Translations under genes and position numbers: made by a program
Source of the DNA: Methylobacterium sp. J-076
GTDB taxonomy: Bacteria; Pseudomonadota; Alphaproteobacteria; Rhizobiales; Beijerinckiaceae
Reading direction: 5' to 3'
Assembly (NCBI RefSeq): GCF_022829405.1
Contig: NZ_JAKSXW010000078.1
Location: 62,001-126,000, forward strand
Length of the DNA: 64,000 nt
The notes under the pieces: model-generated
The model's database searches: none
Told to the model about the DNA's origin: nothing
The model's input: the letters and a program-made list of their open reading frames with translations, nothing else
Part shown: positions 31,413-39,533 of the stretch, in pieces
Layout: each line of letters starts with the position of its first letter
Position numbering within the stretch: the first letter of the stretch is position 1

Positions 31413-31910
31413 ATGCCGGCGCGCGACCTCGTTCTGTTTCCCGATCCCCGCCTGTCCCTCCCGGCCGCGCCGGTGGACGATTTCGGCCCGGAGCTGGAGG
31501 CGCTGGCCGGGGATGTCCGGGATACCCTGCTGGCCGTCTCCGCCATCGGCCTCACGGCCCCGCATCTGGGCATCCTCCGGCGGGTCGTCGTCATCCGGAT
31601 GTCGCCGGATGCGGACCTGCGGGTCTACGTGAACCCCGCGATCCTCAGCGCCTCCCCGGAGACGGCCGTCCACGAGGAGGGCAGCGTCAGCATGCCGGGG
31701 GTCCGGGAGACCATCGCCCGTCCCGCCCGGATCCGGTTCGGCTACCGCGATCTCGCCGGCTCGGCCCACGAGGAGGAGGCGGAGGGGTTCGCCGCCGCGG
31801 TGATGCTGCACGAGATCGACCAGCTCGACGGGATCTTCTGGATCGACCGCCTCTCGCGCCTGAAGCGGGACCGCCTCGTCAAGCGGTACGGGAAGTCCAG
31901 GCCGGGATAG
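31413..31910 (+). CDS. peptide-deformylase-like protein lacking metal ligands
   Basis: A 165-residue member of the peptide deformylase fold. The overall layout is clear: VLFPDPRL, motif 1 GLTAPHLG (46-53, normally GxAAxQxG), motif 2 EEGSVSMPG (88-96, normally EGCLSxP) and motif 3 MLHEIDQLDGIFWIDRL (131-147, normally HExxHLxG). Of the three metal ligands, the Cys is replaced by Ser91 and the second His by Gln137; only His133 with Glu134 remains. The motif 1 Gln is also His51. Removal of N-formyl groups therefore looks impossible by the normal mechanism, and another enzyme elsewhere must do it. It may be a binding protein or have another activity. ATG 31413 is the start; weak upstream AGGCGG. 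Confidence 0.85.
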   Translation: MPARDLVLFPDPRLSLPAAPVDDFGPELEALAGDVRDTLLAVSAIGLTAPHLGILRRVVVIRMSPDADLRVYVNPAILSASPETAVHEEGSVSMPGVRETIARPARIRFGYRDLAGSAHEEEAEGFAAAVMLHEIDQLDGIFWIDRLSRLKRDRLVKRYGKSRPG

Positions 31911-32062
31911 GGCGTTTTCCGCGACCCTTGGACCCGGTGTCCCCACGGCGCGGTGCGGGCCCCTTCCCCTTGTGGGGAGGAGAGCGCGGCGCGCCCCGCG
32001 ATCCCGGGAACGCGAGAAATCGTTTTCCAACGCGGACGGGCGGGTGTTCAAGTGCCCGCGCA

Positions 32063-33283
32063 ATGAGCACGACGCACCTCACCCCCGCCCGGCCCCTGCG
32101 CGGGAACCGGCGAACCGTCGGCAGCGGCCTCGTGGCGCTGGCCATCGCCATGGGGATCGGCCGGTTCGCCTTCACGCCCCTCATGCCGCTGATGGTCCGC
32201 GACGGCACCCTGGACGGTGCGGCGGGTGCGGAATGGGCCGCCGCCAACTATGTCGGCTACCTCGCCGGGGCCCTGACCGCCCCGTGGTTCGCGGGCGACC
32301 CGCGCCGCGGCCTGTGGCTGAGCCTGCTCGGGGTCTCGGTGACGACGCTGGCGATGGCGGGGGTGGATGCGGGATCGCCCGCCCTCCTCGGCGCCGGGCT
32401 GCGCGCCGCGGCCGGCGTGTTCAGCGCCTGGGCCCTGGTCTGCGCGAGCGGCTGGTGCCTCGCCGAACTGGCCCGCCGCGGGGCCGGGCATCTTGGGGCC
32501 TGGATCTATACCGGCGTCGGCGTCGGCATCGCCTTGGCCGGCCTGCTCACGTGGCTCGGCGGACGCCAGCGGGCGGATCGGCTGTGGCTCGAACTCGGGC
32601 TGGTCGCCGGCGCCGGGGCGCTGCTGGTCTGGCAGCAGTCGCGCGGGCAGGGGGCACCCGCCGCGGGGGCGAGCGCGCGGGAGGCGGTGGCGGTCGCGCC
32701 GCCCGGCCGCACGGCGCAGCTGGCCCTGGTGCTGTGCTACGGCACGTTCGGGTTCGGCTACATCGTCCCGGCGACGTTCCTCCCGGCCATGGCGCGGGCC
32801 CTGGCCCCCGATCCCCTGGTCTTCGGGCTGACCTGGCCACTGTTCGGCCTGGCCGCCGCCCTGTCGGTGGCGGCCGTCGCGCGGTGGCTGGCGCACGGGT
32901 CGCGCCGCCGCATCTGGGCCCTGGCCCAGGGGATCATGGCCCTCGGCACCGCCCTGCCGCTCGTGGTCCGGACGCTGCCGGCCATCGCCGTCTCGGCGGT
33001 CCTCGTGGGCGGGACGTTCATGGTCGCCACCATGGCCGGGCTGCAGCTGGCCCGCCAAGCGCGGCCGGACGATCCGACGCCCCTGCTCGCGCGGATGACC
33101 GCCGCGTTCGCGGCCGGGCAGATCGCCGGCCCGCTGCTGGTGCGCGCCCTCGGGCCGGGCCGCTGGGCGGGGTGGGATGCGCTCGGCTGGACCGGCGCCC
33201 TCGCCACCCTGCTGCTGGTCGTCACCGCGCTCTGGCTGTGGCGGGGGGGCGACCCCTCGGCCAGGCCCGCGAGGCCGGCCTGA
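32063..33283 (+). CDS. YbfB/YjiJ-type MFS transporter
   Basis: A 406-residue permease with 12 predicted TM helices. The N-terminal GSGLVALAIAMGIGRFAFTPLMPLMV matches the YbfB/YjiJ subfamily of major facilitator proteins, whose substrates are mostly unknown. A cytoplasmic loop rich in Ala/Gly/Arg separates the halves (about residues 192-218). ATG 32063 is used; the preceding in-frame residues are not membrane-like. It stands alone, convergent with the type I secretion adaptor across a 24-nt gap, so no pathway can be assigned. Confidence 0.87.
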   Translation: MSTTHLTPARPLRGNRRTVGSGLVALAIAMGIGRFAFTPLMPLMVRDGTLDGAAGAEWAAANYVGYLAGALTAPWFAGDPRRGLWLSLLGVSVTTLAMAGVDAGSPALLGAGLRAAAGVFSAWALVCASGWCLAELARRGAGHLGAWIYTGVGVGIALAGLLTWLGGRQRADRLWLELGLVAGAGALLVWQQSRGQGAPAAGASAREAVAVAPPGRTAQLALVLCYGTFGFGYIVPATFLPAMARALAPDPLVFGLTWPLFGLAAALSVAAVARWLAHGSRRRIWALAQGIMALGTALPLVVRTLPAIAVSAVLVGGTFMVATMAGLQLARQARPDDPTPLLARMTAAFAAGQIAGPLLVRALGPGRWAGWDALGWTGALATLLLVVTALWLWRGGDPSARPARPA

Positions 33284-33307
33284 TCCGGGCGGCCCGCCCC
33301 CCGGGGC

Positions 33308-34636
33308 CTACTTCTCGCGGAACGCCCGGCGCGCCTGATCGGTGAGGGGCTTCGTCAGGTAGGACAGGACGGTCCGGTCGGCGGTGCGGATGAAGGCCTC
33401 CACCGGCATGCCGGGCATCAGCTTGGCCCCGTCGAGGCGGCCGAGCTCGTCCTTCGTCACCCCGAGGCGGACGAGGTAGTAGAAGCTCCCGGTGCGCTTG
33501 TCCTCGCTCACGTCGGCGGCGATCCGGGTGACCCGCCCGTTGAGTTCGGGCGTGGTGCGCTGGTCGAAGCTCGGGAAGCGCAGGCCCGCGGCCTGGCCGG
33601 TCTGGAGCCGGTCGATGTCCTGGGGCGCGACCCGGACCTCGACCACCAGGGAATCGGCCGTGGGGACGATCAGCATGATCGGCTCCCCCGGCGCGATCAC
33701 CCCGCCGCGGGTATGCACGGCCAGTTCGTGCACGTAGCCGGTCTGCGGCGAGCGGATGTCGATGCGCTGGAGCTGGTCGAGGGCGGTGATCTTCTGCTCC
33801 GTGAGCGTGGCGGCCTTGGCGCGGTTCTCCGCCAGCTCCTTGGCGACGTCGCTGCGCAGGTTCTGCTCCAGCTGGATGATCTGCAGTTCGGTCTCGGAGA
33901 CCTTTCCCTTGGTCTGGGCGATGGTCGCCACGAGGACGCCGCGCTCGCCCTTCAGCCGGGCGATGTCGCGCTCCAGGCTGGTGAGCCGGTTCAGCTGGAT
34001 GAGGTTCTTCTTCCACAGGCCCTCGACGCTCTCGAACTCGCGCCCGATGATGGTCGCCTCCTGCTCCTTGGCGACCGTCTGCTCGTCGAGGCCCTTGATC
34101 TCCTCCTTGAGCTGGCCGATCCGCTCGCGCAGCTGCGCCTTCTGGCCCTCGCGGGCGTCCCGGCGGAAACGGAACAGCTTGCGCTCGCCATCGACGATGC
34201 GGGCGACCTCGGCCCCCGCCCCGGCCAGCTCGCCGGGGAAGGCGACGTCGCGCAGGCCGTCGCGCTCGGCCTCCAGCCGGGCGTTGCGGGCGGCGATCTC
34301 CCACAGGCTCTTGCTGACGCTGTCGTAGGTGGCCCGGGCCGTGGTGCCGTCGAGCCGGATCAGGAGATCGCCGGCCTTCACCCGCGCGCCCTCCTCCACC
34401 GCCAGCTCGGCCACCACGCCCCCGGTCGGGTGCTGCACCTTCTTGATGTTGCTCTCCACGACCAGGGACCCGGTCGCGATGATCGCGCCGGAGAGCTCCG
34501 TGGCGGCGGTCCAGGCGCCCACGCCCGTGGCCACGGCGATGACGGCGGCCACCCCGGCGATGTGGCGACGGAGGGAGCGGCGGGTGCCGGCGGAGGGGTC
34601 CGCCTGCGGCCGGGTGGGGGTGTCGGGCGTGGTCAT
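33308..34636 (-). CDS. type I secretion membrane-fusion protein (HlyD/PrtE family)
   Basis: A 442-residue adaptor connecting the ABC exporter to an outer-membrane channel. One TM helix (about 26-47) follows a short Pro/Arg-rich cytoplasmic tail. The periplasmic part starts with the lipoyl half-motif SNIKKVQHPTGGVVAELAVEEGARVKAGDLL, continues with a long coiled coil (about 105-275, rich in Leu/Glu/Lys/Arg) and ends with the second lipoyl half (IDIRSPQTGYVHELAVHTRGGVI) and a beta-barrel. This is the HlyD/PrtE architecture of type I secretion, not RND efflux. ATG at 34636 overlaps the ABC gene by 4 nt (ATGA). No TolC homologue is in the window; a shared one is expected elsewhere. Confidence 0.93.
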   Translation of the reverse strand: MTTPDTPTRPQADPSAGTRRSLRRHIAGVAAVIAVATGVGAWTAATELSGAIIATGSLVVESNIKKVQHPTGGVVAELAVEEGARVKAGDLLIRLDGTTARATYDSVSKSLWEIAARNARLEAERDGLRDVAFPGELAGAGAEVARIVDGERKLFRFRRDAREGQKAQLRERIGQLKEEIKGLDEQTVAKEQEATIIGREFESVEGLWKKNLIQLNRLTSLERDIARLKGERGVLVATIAQTKGKVSETELQIIQLEQNLRSDVAKELAENRAKAATLTEQKITALDQLQRIDIRSPQTGYVHELAVHTRGGVIAPGEPIMLIVPTADSLVVEVRVAPQDIDRLQTGQAAGLRFPSFDQRTTPELNGRVTRIAADVSEDKRTGSFYYLVRLGVTKDELGRLDGAKLMPGMPVEAFIRTADRTVLSYLTKPLTDQARRAFREK

Positions 34637-36357
34637 GCGACCCTCGTCGGTGCCTGTCGGGTGAGTTCGCTCAAGCGGGCCAGGACGTCGTCGCGGGGGC
34701 CGTGGAGCTGCACCCGCCCGTCGCCGAGGACGAGGATGCGGTCCACCGCCGTCAGCGCGCTCGGCCGGTGCGCGATCACCACCGCGATGCCGCCCCGGTC
34801 GCGCACCGCCTTCACGGCGGCCGACAGGGCCCGGTCGCCCTCGACGTCGAGGTTCGAGTTCGGCTCGTCGAGGACCACGAGGAAGGGGTCGCCGTAGAGG
34901 GCCCGCGCCAGGGCGATCCGCTGCCGCTGGCCGCCGGACAGGCCGAGGCCGCCGGCCCCGACCCGGGCGTCGTACCCGCCGGGCAGGCGCAGCACGACCT
35001 CGTGGACCCCCGCCGCCTTGGCGGCCGAGAGCAGCGCCTCGGGATCGGGCTCGGCCTCGAACCGGGTGATGTTCTGCGCGATGGTGCCGTCGAACATCTC
35101 GATGTCCTGCGGCAGGTAGCCGATGGCGCGGCCCAGGGCATCGGGATCCCACTGGTCGATGGCCGCGCCGTCGAAGCGGATCACCCCGCGGCACGGGCGC
35201 GCGAGGCCGACCAGGGCGCGGGCGAAGGTCGACTTGCCGGAGCCGCTCGGGCCGATGACGCCCAGGGCGCTGCCGGGGGCGAGGGCGACGTTGACGTCGT
35301 GCAGGACCAGCGTGTCCGTGCCGGGCACGGCCACCGACAGGGCGGTCACGCGCACGCTCTCCCGGGGCGCCGGAAGCGGCGTCAGGGCGGCCGGCTCCGC
35401 GGGCGGGAGGAAGGCGACGAGGCGCGTCCAGGCCTGCCGGGAGGCCGAGAACGACTTCCAGTTGGCGATGGCCAGATCGACCGGGGCCAGGGCGCGGGCC
35501 GAGAGGATCGTCGCGGCCAGCATCACCCCCGCCGTCGCCTCCTCGCGGACCACGAGATAGGCGCCGAGGCCGAGGATGCCCGATTGCAGCACCGTCCGCA
35601 TCAGGCGCGCCGCCGCGCCGAAGCCGATGGCGAGGTCGTTGCCGGTGGTGGCGACATCGAGGCTCCGGCGCGCCCGGTCCTGCCACAGGGCGGCCACCCG
35701 CGTCCGCATGCCGAGGGCGGAGAGGAGCGGCGCGGTCCGGTGCGCCATGTCCACGAAGGCCCGGCGCTCGCCGGCCGCGCGCACGCCCTCGCGGGTCGAG
35801 GCGGCCGTGGCCCAGTCGGTGACCGCGGTCAGCAGGCACAGGACCAGGGCGCCGGCGGCGATGGCCCCCCCGAGCCACGGGTGGAACAGGAAGCACACCG
35901 CGATGTAGAGGGGCACCCAGGGCAGGTCGAAGAAGACGGTGAAGGCCATGCTCGCCAGGAAGCCCCGCACGGTCTCGAGGTCGCGCAGGGCCTGGGGGCC
36001 GTCGTCGGCGCGGGGCGCCTCCGATCCCCGCACCAGCATCGTGCGGAAGATCCGTGCGCCCAGGCGCTCATCGACGAGGCGCCCGAACCGCCCGAGGATC
36101 CGGGCGCGGAAGACCTCCAGGGTGCTCTGGACCAGGAACAGCATCAGCGCGATGCCGGCGAGCCCCACCAGCGTCGCGACGCTCCGGCTCGGCAGCACCC
36201 GGTCGTAGACCTGCAGCATGAAGATCGGCGCCGTCAGCATCAGCAGGTTGATGAGGCCGCTGACCAGCATCACGGTGCCGAGGGCGCCCCGGCCGGCCCA
36301 GGCCGCCCCCCGGAATTCCCGGCGTTTCGCACTCCGCAGCACGCGCTCGTCGGTCAC
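34633..36357 (-). CDS. type I secretion ABC transporter (PrtD family)
   Basis: A 574-residue half-transporter: TM domain of six helices (about 20-300), then an ATPase with Walker A GPSGSGKS (369-376), signature LSGGQRQRIALARAL (near 475), Walker B FLVVLDEPNSNLD and the H-loop IAHRPS. The sequence layout is that of PrtD/HasD-type exporters of unprocessed proteins with a C-terminal signal; there is no N-terminal C39 peptidase, so the substrate would not be cleaved at a double-glycine leader. GTG start at 36357 with GGAG upstream. It follows the repeat-protein gene by 84 nt containing a 12-bp hairpin and is followed by the adaptor with a 4-nt overlap. The repeat protein is the evident candidate substrate. 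Confidence 0.94.
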   Translation of the reverse strand: MTDERVLRSAKRREFRGAAWAGRGALGTVMLVSGLINLLMLTAPIFMLQVYDRVLPSRSVATLVGLAGIALMLFLVQSTLEVFRARILGRFGRLVDERLGARIFRTMLVRGSEAPRADDGPQALRDLETVRGFLASMAFTVFFDLPWVPLYIAVCFLFHPWLGGAIAAGALVLCLLTAVTDWATAASTREGVRAAGERRAFVDMAHRTAPLLSALGMRTRVAALWQDRARRSLDVATTGNDLAIGFGAAARLMRTVLQSGILGLGAYLVVREEATAGVMLAATILSARALAPVDLAIANWKSFSASRQAWTRLVAFLPPAEPAALTPLPAPRESVRVTALSVAVPGTDTLVLHDVNVALAPGSALGVIGPSGSGKSTFARALVGLARPCRGVIRFDGAAIDQWDPDALGRAIGYLPQDIEMFDGTIAQNITRFEAEPDPEALLSAAKAAGVHEVVLRLPGGYDARVGAGGLGLSGGQRQRIALARALYGDPFLVVLDEPNSNLDVEGDRALSAAVKAVRDRGGIAVVIAHRPSALTAVDRILVLGDGRVQLHGPRDDVLARLSELTRQAPTRVA

Positions 36358-36406
36358 GGGACGGTTCTCCGGCTTCCAGGGTCGGCGGGGGGAAGGGCAC
36401 GTCGGA

Positions 36407-36435
36407 GGCCCCCGCCACGCTGGGTGGCGGGGGCC
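36407..36435 (-). terminator. intra-operon hairpin between repeat gene and secretion genes
   Basis: A perfect 12-bp stem, GGCCCCCGCCAC (36407-36418) with GTGGCGGGGGCC (36424-36435), loop of 5 nt, begins 6 nt past the stop of the repeat-protein gene and lies 50 nt before the GTG of the ABC exporter. It could terminate most transcripts, leaving low read-through into the transporter, or protect the 3' end of the substrate mRNA. Confidence 0.6.
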
Positions 36436-36441
36436 GGGGCG

Positions 36442-38436
36442 TCAGAGGCCGAGGAGGTGGATCCCGGTCGTCGCGCTGTGCGGCGTCGGGTCGGTGTGGG
36501 TCGCGGCCGCGTGCCCGCCGAGGTCGAGGGAGGCGAGGCCGAGGTCCGCGACGAGGTCGTGCGAGGCACCGACCTCGGCCGGGGTGGCCGTGGTCGCCGC
36601 GGTGATGTCGTGGAGCTGGCCCACGAGGGAATCGGCCGCGTGGCCGGTCTGCGGGAAGGCGATGCCGTCCCCCGACAGCAGGGCGGTGTGGAGCAGGCCC
36701 GGCTGGTCGGCCGGCGCGGCCACCGCGCTCACCTGGACGGCATGGGGCGCGTCCGAGCCCGGCGTCAGCACCGCCACGTCCGCGGCCGGCGTCGCGGTCG
36801 TGGGGCCGGCCCCGATATCGACCAGGGGATGGGTGCCGGCCGCATCGCCGCCTCCCAACCCCCCCGTCAGCGTGCCCAGGAGGGAGCCGACGGCGTCCGC
36901 CGGGGCGCCGGACCCGGCATGGCTCAGGGCCCCCGTGACGGAGCCCACCACCCCGCCCGCGGCGTCCAGCCCGTGTCCGGCATCCGAGACCGCCTGGCCG
37001 ATCGCCGCCGGCGCGTCGCCGCCCGCGATGGCACCGGGCAGGTTCGCCGCATCGGTCAGCAGGTTGCTGGTCTGGCCGAGCTCGCCCAGGCCGAGGGTGT
37101 TGCCGAGGCCGATCACCGAATGGACCGGGTCGTTCAGGACGGGCACGTCGTGGCCGACCTGCTCGAGGTTCGCATGGACGCCGTCGATCAGCGAGTTGAC
37201 CGCGTCGGCCGCCGGCTGGAGCGGGGCGCCCTGACCCAGCAGGGTGCCCACCCCGCCCAGGCCGCCGAGGGGCGACTCCCCGCCTCCGCCGAGCCCGCCG
37301 ACGATCCCGGTCACGCCCCCGAGGAGGCCCCCGGTCGCCGTGGCGACCGGCCCCGCATCCCCCAGGATCGGCGACAGGGCGGACAGGCCCTCACCGCCGA
37401 GAAGGTGGCCGGGCAGGGCCGCGGTGTCCGTCAGCAGGTTGCCGCCCTCGCCGAGGTGCCCGAGGCCGACCGTCTCGCCGAGATTGGTCAGGCCGTGGAT
37501 CGCGTCGTTCAGGGGCGAGACCTCGTGGCCGATCGTCTCCAGGGTGGTGTGGAGGTCGAGGATCGCGGTGTTGGCCAGGGTGGTGACCGGCCCGAGCGTC
37601 CCGGTCGGCGAGAGCAGGCCGCCGCCGTCCGCCGCCCCGGTGAGCGAGCCCACCAGCGTGTCGACCGAACCGAGGACGTGGCCGAGATCGGCCAGGGCCG
37701 GGCTCGCGGAGGCGAGGCCGCCGCCGTTCAGGAGGGAGCCGGGAAGGGTGGACACGTCGCTGAGGAGGTTGCCCGCCTCGCCGAGATGCCCGAGGCCGAC
37801 CGTCTCGCCGAGGCCGGTCACCGCATGGATCGGGGCGTTGAGGACCGGGATCTGATGGCCGGCATCCTCCAGCGTCGCGTGCGTGTTGAGCACGGCCTGG
37901 TTCAGGATCCCCGTGGCGGGCGCGAGCACGCTGCCGGATCCCACGAGGCCGTTCCCGGCCTCGGGCGCCGCCGTGACCGACCCCGCCAGGGCATTGGCGG
38001 CGTCGGCGACGCCCCCGGCATCGCTCAGGACCGGGGCGAGCGTTCCGGGGTCGGTCGGGTTGGCGGCGACGCCGCCGAGATCGGTGAGGAGGTGGCCGCC
38101 CTCGCCGAGATGGCCGAGGCCGACGGTCTCACCGAGGGTCGTGAGGCCGTGGAGCGGACCGTTCAAGGGCGCGACCTGATGGCCGGCATCCTCGAGCTGC
38201 GCATGGGTCTCCAGGACAATCTGGTTGGCGGTCCCGGCCACGGCGTCCGGCAGCGCCGGGGCGGTGGCGTCGCCGGAGGCGGCCCCGGTGGCGCCCTCCA
38301 CGAGGGAGGCGATCGGGCCGAGGCTGCCGAGCTGGCCGGTGGAAAGGGCGGTCGAGGTCAGGAACGCCCCGGGCCCGGCGAGCCATTCGAGGGAACGGGA
38401 AGAGGAGCCGAGAAAGGACAGGGGTGATGCGGACAT
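36442..38436 (-). CDS. 664-residue repeat protein, probable type I secretion substrate
   Basis: I do not recognise the family. The protein is acidic-to-neutral and dominated by Gly, Leu, Ala, Thr, His and Asp, with no Cys, no N-terminal signal peptide and almost no Lys. Four copies of a 48-residue module occur at residues 75-122, 183-230, 293-340 and 417-465, each containing L.TH..LE..GH...LN.P.H (or close) followed by GLGETVGLGHLGE.GNLL. The modules are separated by Gly/Ser/Ala/Leu-rich linkers of 60-80 residues. The last 110 residues lack repeats, are Thr/Ala/His/Asp-rich and end in a hydrophobic TGIHLLGL, compatible with an uncleaved C-terminal secretion signal. RTX nonapeptides are absent. 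ATG 38436 has a strong GGAGGT. Co-directional placement directly ahead of a PrtD/HlyD pair makes it the likely exported cargo, perhaps a surface or matrix protein; that function is inference. Confidence 0.8.
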   Translation of the reverse strand: MSASPLSFLGSSSRSLEWLAGPGAFLTSTALSTGQLGSLGPIASLVEGATGAASGDATAPALPDAVAGTANQIVLETHAQLEDAGHQVAPLNGPLHGLTTLGETVGLGHLGEGGHLLTDLGGVAANPTDPGTLAPVLSDAGGVADAANALAGSVTAAPEAGNGLVGSGSVLAPATGILNQAVLNTHATLEDAGHQIPVLNAPIHAVTGLGETVGLGHLGEAGNLLSDVSTLPGSLLNGGGLASASPALADLGHVLGSVDTLVGSLTGAADGGGLLSPTGTLGPVTTLANTAILDLHTTLETIGHEVSPLNDAIHGLTNLGETVGLGHLGEGGNLLTDTAALPGHLLGGEGLSALSPILGDAGPVATATGGLLGGVTGIVGGLGGGGESPLGGLGGVGTLLGQGAPLQPAADAVNSLIDGVHANLEQVGHDVPVLNDPVHSVIGLGNTLGLGELGQTSNLLTDAANLPGAIAGGDAPAAIGQAVSDAGHGLDAAGGVVGSVTGALSHAGSGAPADAVGSLLGTLTGGLGGGDAAGTHPLVDIGAGPTTATPAADVAVLTPGSDAPHAVQVSAVAAPADQPGLLHTALLSGDGIAFPQTGHAADSLVGQLHDITAATTATPAEVGASHDLVADLGLASLDLGGHAAATHTDPTPHSATTGIHLLGL
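37042..38214 (-). repeat. four-copy 48-residue coding repeat
   Basis: Coding repeats at 38071-38214, 37747-37890, 37417-37560 and 37042-37188. The first three copies share the core ETVGLGHLGE exactly and remain similar at the DNA level (for example CCGAGGCCGACCGTCTCGCC is found in two of them with close variants in the third); the fourth is more diverged (GNTLGLGELGQ). Start-to-start spacing is about 108, 110 and 124 codons. Confidence 0.85.
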
Positions 38437-38814
38437 GGATACCTCCAGGTTCGATCAGCAACCCATCATTCAATCCACGGTTGCGTTCCGCCCCCTCCGC
38501 GGCGTCCAGCATCGTTAGCGTTCGATCAATGGTTCCCGTCGACTCGCTGTATAAATTTGAGGATTGCGACCGCATCGACATGTCAATCCGCCCGTCGATC
38601 GGAATGGGAATGCCCCGTTCGGTGGCCGATGATGCGCCGCAATACGGCGTGACGGTGGCGAATGTGGAAACACGGGTCCGCTGGTCTGCGGAGTAAGGCA
38701 CGGTCCTCTTCGTTTCCAGAGGCGGCGCGAATTTGTATTCATTAACCTCGCAGCGAACGGAAGCGAACTCGCTCACAAGTTGCAGGTTGGTGGGGCGCTC
38801 ACGTCAGATCGGTG
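38437..38814. other. 378-nt divergent, relatively AT-rich intergenic region
   Basis: The region between the repeat-protein gene and the small gene at 38815 is markedly less GC-rich than its surroundings from about 38500 to 38790, with stretches such as CTGTATAAATTTGAGG and GAATTTGTATTCATTAACC. Two short open frames here have unlike composition and no ribosome-binding site, and I do not call them genes. It should hold promoters in both directions and a long leader for the repeat gene; no specific operator or riboswitch was recognised. Confidence 0.45.
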
Positions 38815-39039
38815 ATGACCATGCCGCATTCGATCTTCATCAGGGAACGCAAGGGCGACACGGTGCGCCCGCCGGAGCTGGTGGCCTACGATATCGACAG
38901 TGTGACCTTGGCCAACCGCTTGGTCCGCCGCATCGCCAAGTCCTGCAGTGTCAACGGCTTCGATTGCGCGACGGGACGGCGGTGGTTCCGCTTCAAGAAC
39001 ACGGTCTTCGACATCTATCGCCTGAAGACCGACCTGTAG
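38815..39039 (+). CDS. small basic hypothetical protein
   Basis: A 74-residue cytoplasmic protein of unknown function. It is basic, with HSIFIRERKGDTVRPPELV, a helix SVTLANRLVRRIAKSC and a C-terminal RRWFRFKNTVFDIYRLKTDL. The sequence has the mixed composition of a real protein and is followed by a strong hairpin. Three closely spaced starts (GTG 38812, ATG 38815, ATG 38821) are possible; no clear Shine-Dalgarno distinguishes them. Nothing in the sequence reveals a role; the neighbours do not help. Confidence 0.6.
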   Translation: MTMPHSIFIRERKGDTVRPPELVAYDIDSVTLANRLVRRIAKSCSVNGFDCATGRRWFRFKNTVFDIYRLKTDL

Positions 39040-39064
39040 GCCGCTTCGGCCCCCCCAAAGGGTG

Positions 39065-39096
39065 GGCCCGCCTCCCGACGAGGGGGGAGGCGGGCC
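39065..39096. terminator. strong bidirectional hairpin
   Basis: GGCCCGCCTCCC (39065-39076) pairs perfectly with GGGAGGCGGGCC (39085-39096) around an 8-nt loop, between two convergent small genes. Confidence 0.65.
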
Positions 39097-39137
39097 GGGC
39101 CGGGCCGGCATGGACCGGCCCCATCGGGTCGGTCCGC

Positions 39138-39335
39138 CTACTCGGTGGCGTCCGCGTCGTCTCCGTCGAGGATCACTTCGAGATCCCCGACGAGGGCGTC
39201 CAGCTGATCGGCGGTGCCCTTGAGCTTGAACGTGGTGCCGTCCTCGGCTTCGACGGCGATCTCGATATGATCGCCGACCTTGGCGGCCATGGCCTGCTTC
39301 ACGGTGTAGGTCGTCACGTCAGCCTTGTTGGCCAT
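39138..39335 (-). CDS. small acidic hypothetical protein
   Basis: A 65-residue, highly acidic protein with an all-beta look: TTYTVKQAMAAKVGDHIEI, VEAEDGTTFKLKGTADQLDALV, and an Asp-rich tail (LDGDDADATE). The strong ribosome-binding site GAGGAGA 5-11 nt before ATG 39335 and the clean hairpin at its 3' end support a real, well-translated gene. I do not recognise a family and propose no function. It diverges from nothing obvious and is upstream of no operon partner. Confidence 0.7.
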   Translation of the reverse strand: MANKADVTTYTVKQAMAAKVGDHIEIAVEAEDGTTFKLKGTADQLDALVGDLEVILDGDDADATE

Positions 39336-39533
39336 GCCTGTCTCCTCGATTGGCCCCCGGCAACGCGGGCCGCCTCCCTTCGGCCGTGCGACAGAACCCC
39401 GCGATCACGGCCCCTGCCCCGGGAGGCCGGCACCGGCGCACGCCCCGGGGCATCACCGCCGGGGGGCGGGGGCCCGGCGGCCAGGGTCGACCCATCGCGG
39501 GGGTGCGGGACGAGGGCGGCGGCCGTTTACCGC

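Noticed and set aside
36357..36441. Separate promoter for the ABC exporter in the 84-nt gap
   Set aside because: The gap is filled mostly by the GC-rich hairpin with no AT-rich patch, so read-through from the repeat gene is more likely.
34702..38427. 1241-residue plus-strand frame opposite the type I secretion genes and the repeat gene
   Set aside because: It is the antisense of the ABC exporter and of the repeated coding sequence; the repeats it contains only mirror those of the minus-strand gene, and no ribosome-binding site or family match is present.
36442..38436. RTX-type calcium-binding repeats in the secreted candidate
   Set aside because: No GGxGxDxUx nonapeptide was found; the Gly-rich linkers do not have the Asp spacing.
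38424..38742. Short frames on both strands in the AT-rich region before the small gene
   Set aside because: No ribosome-binding site, unusual composition and overlap with the presumed promoters of the repeat gene.
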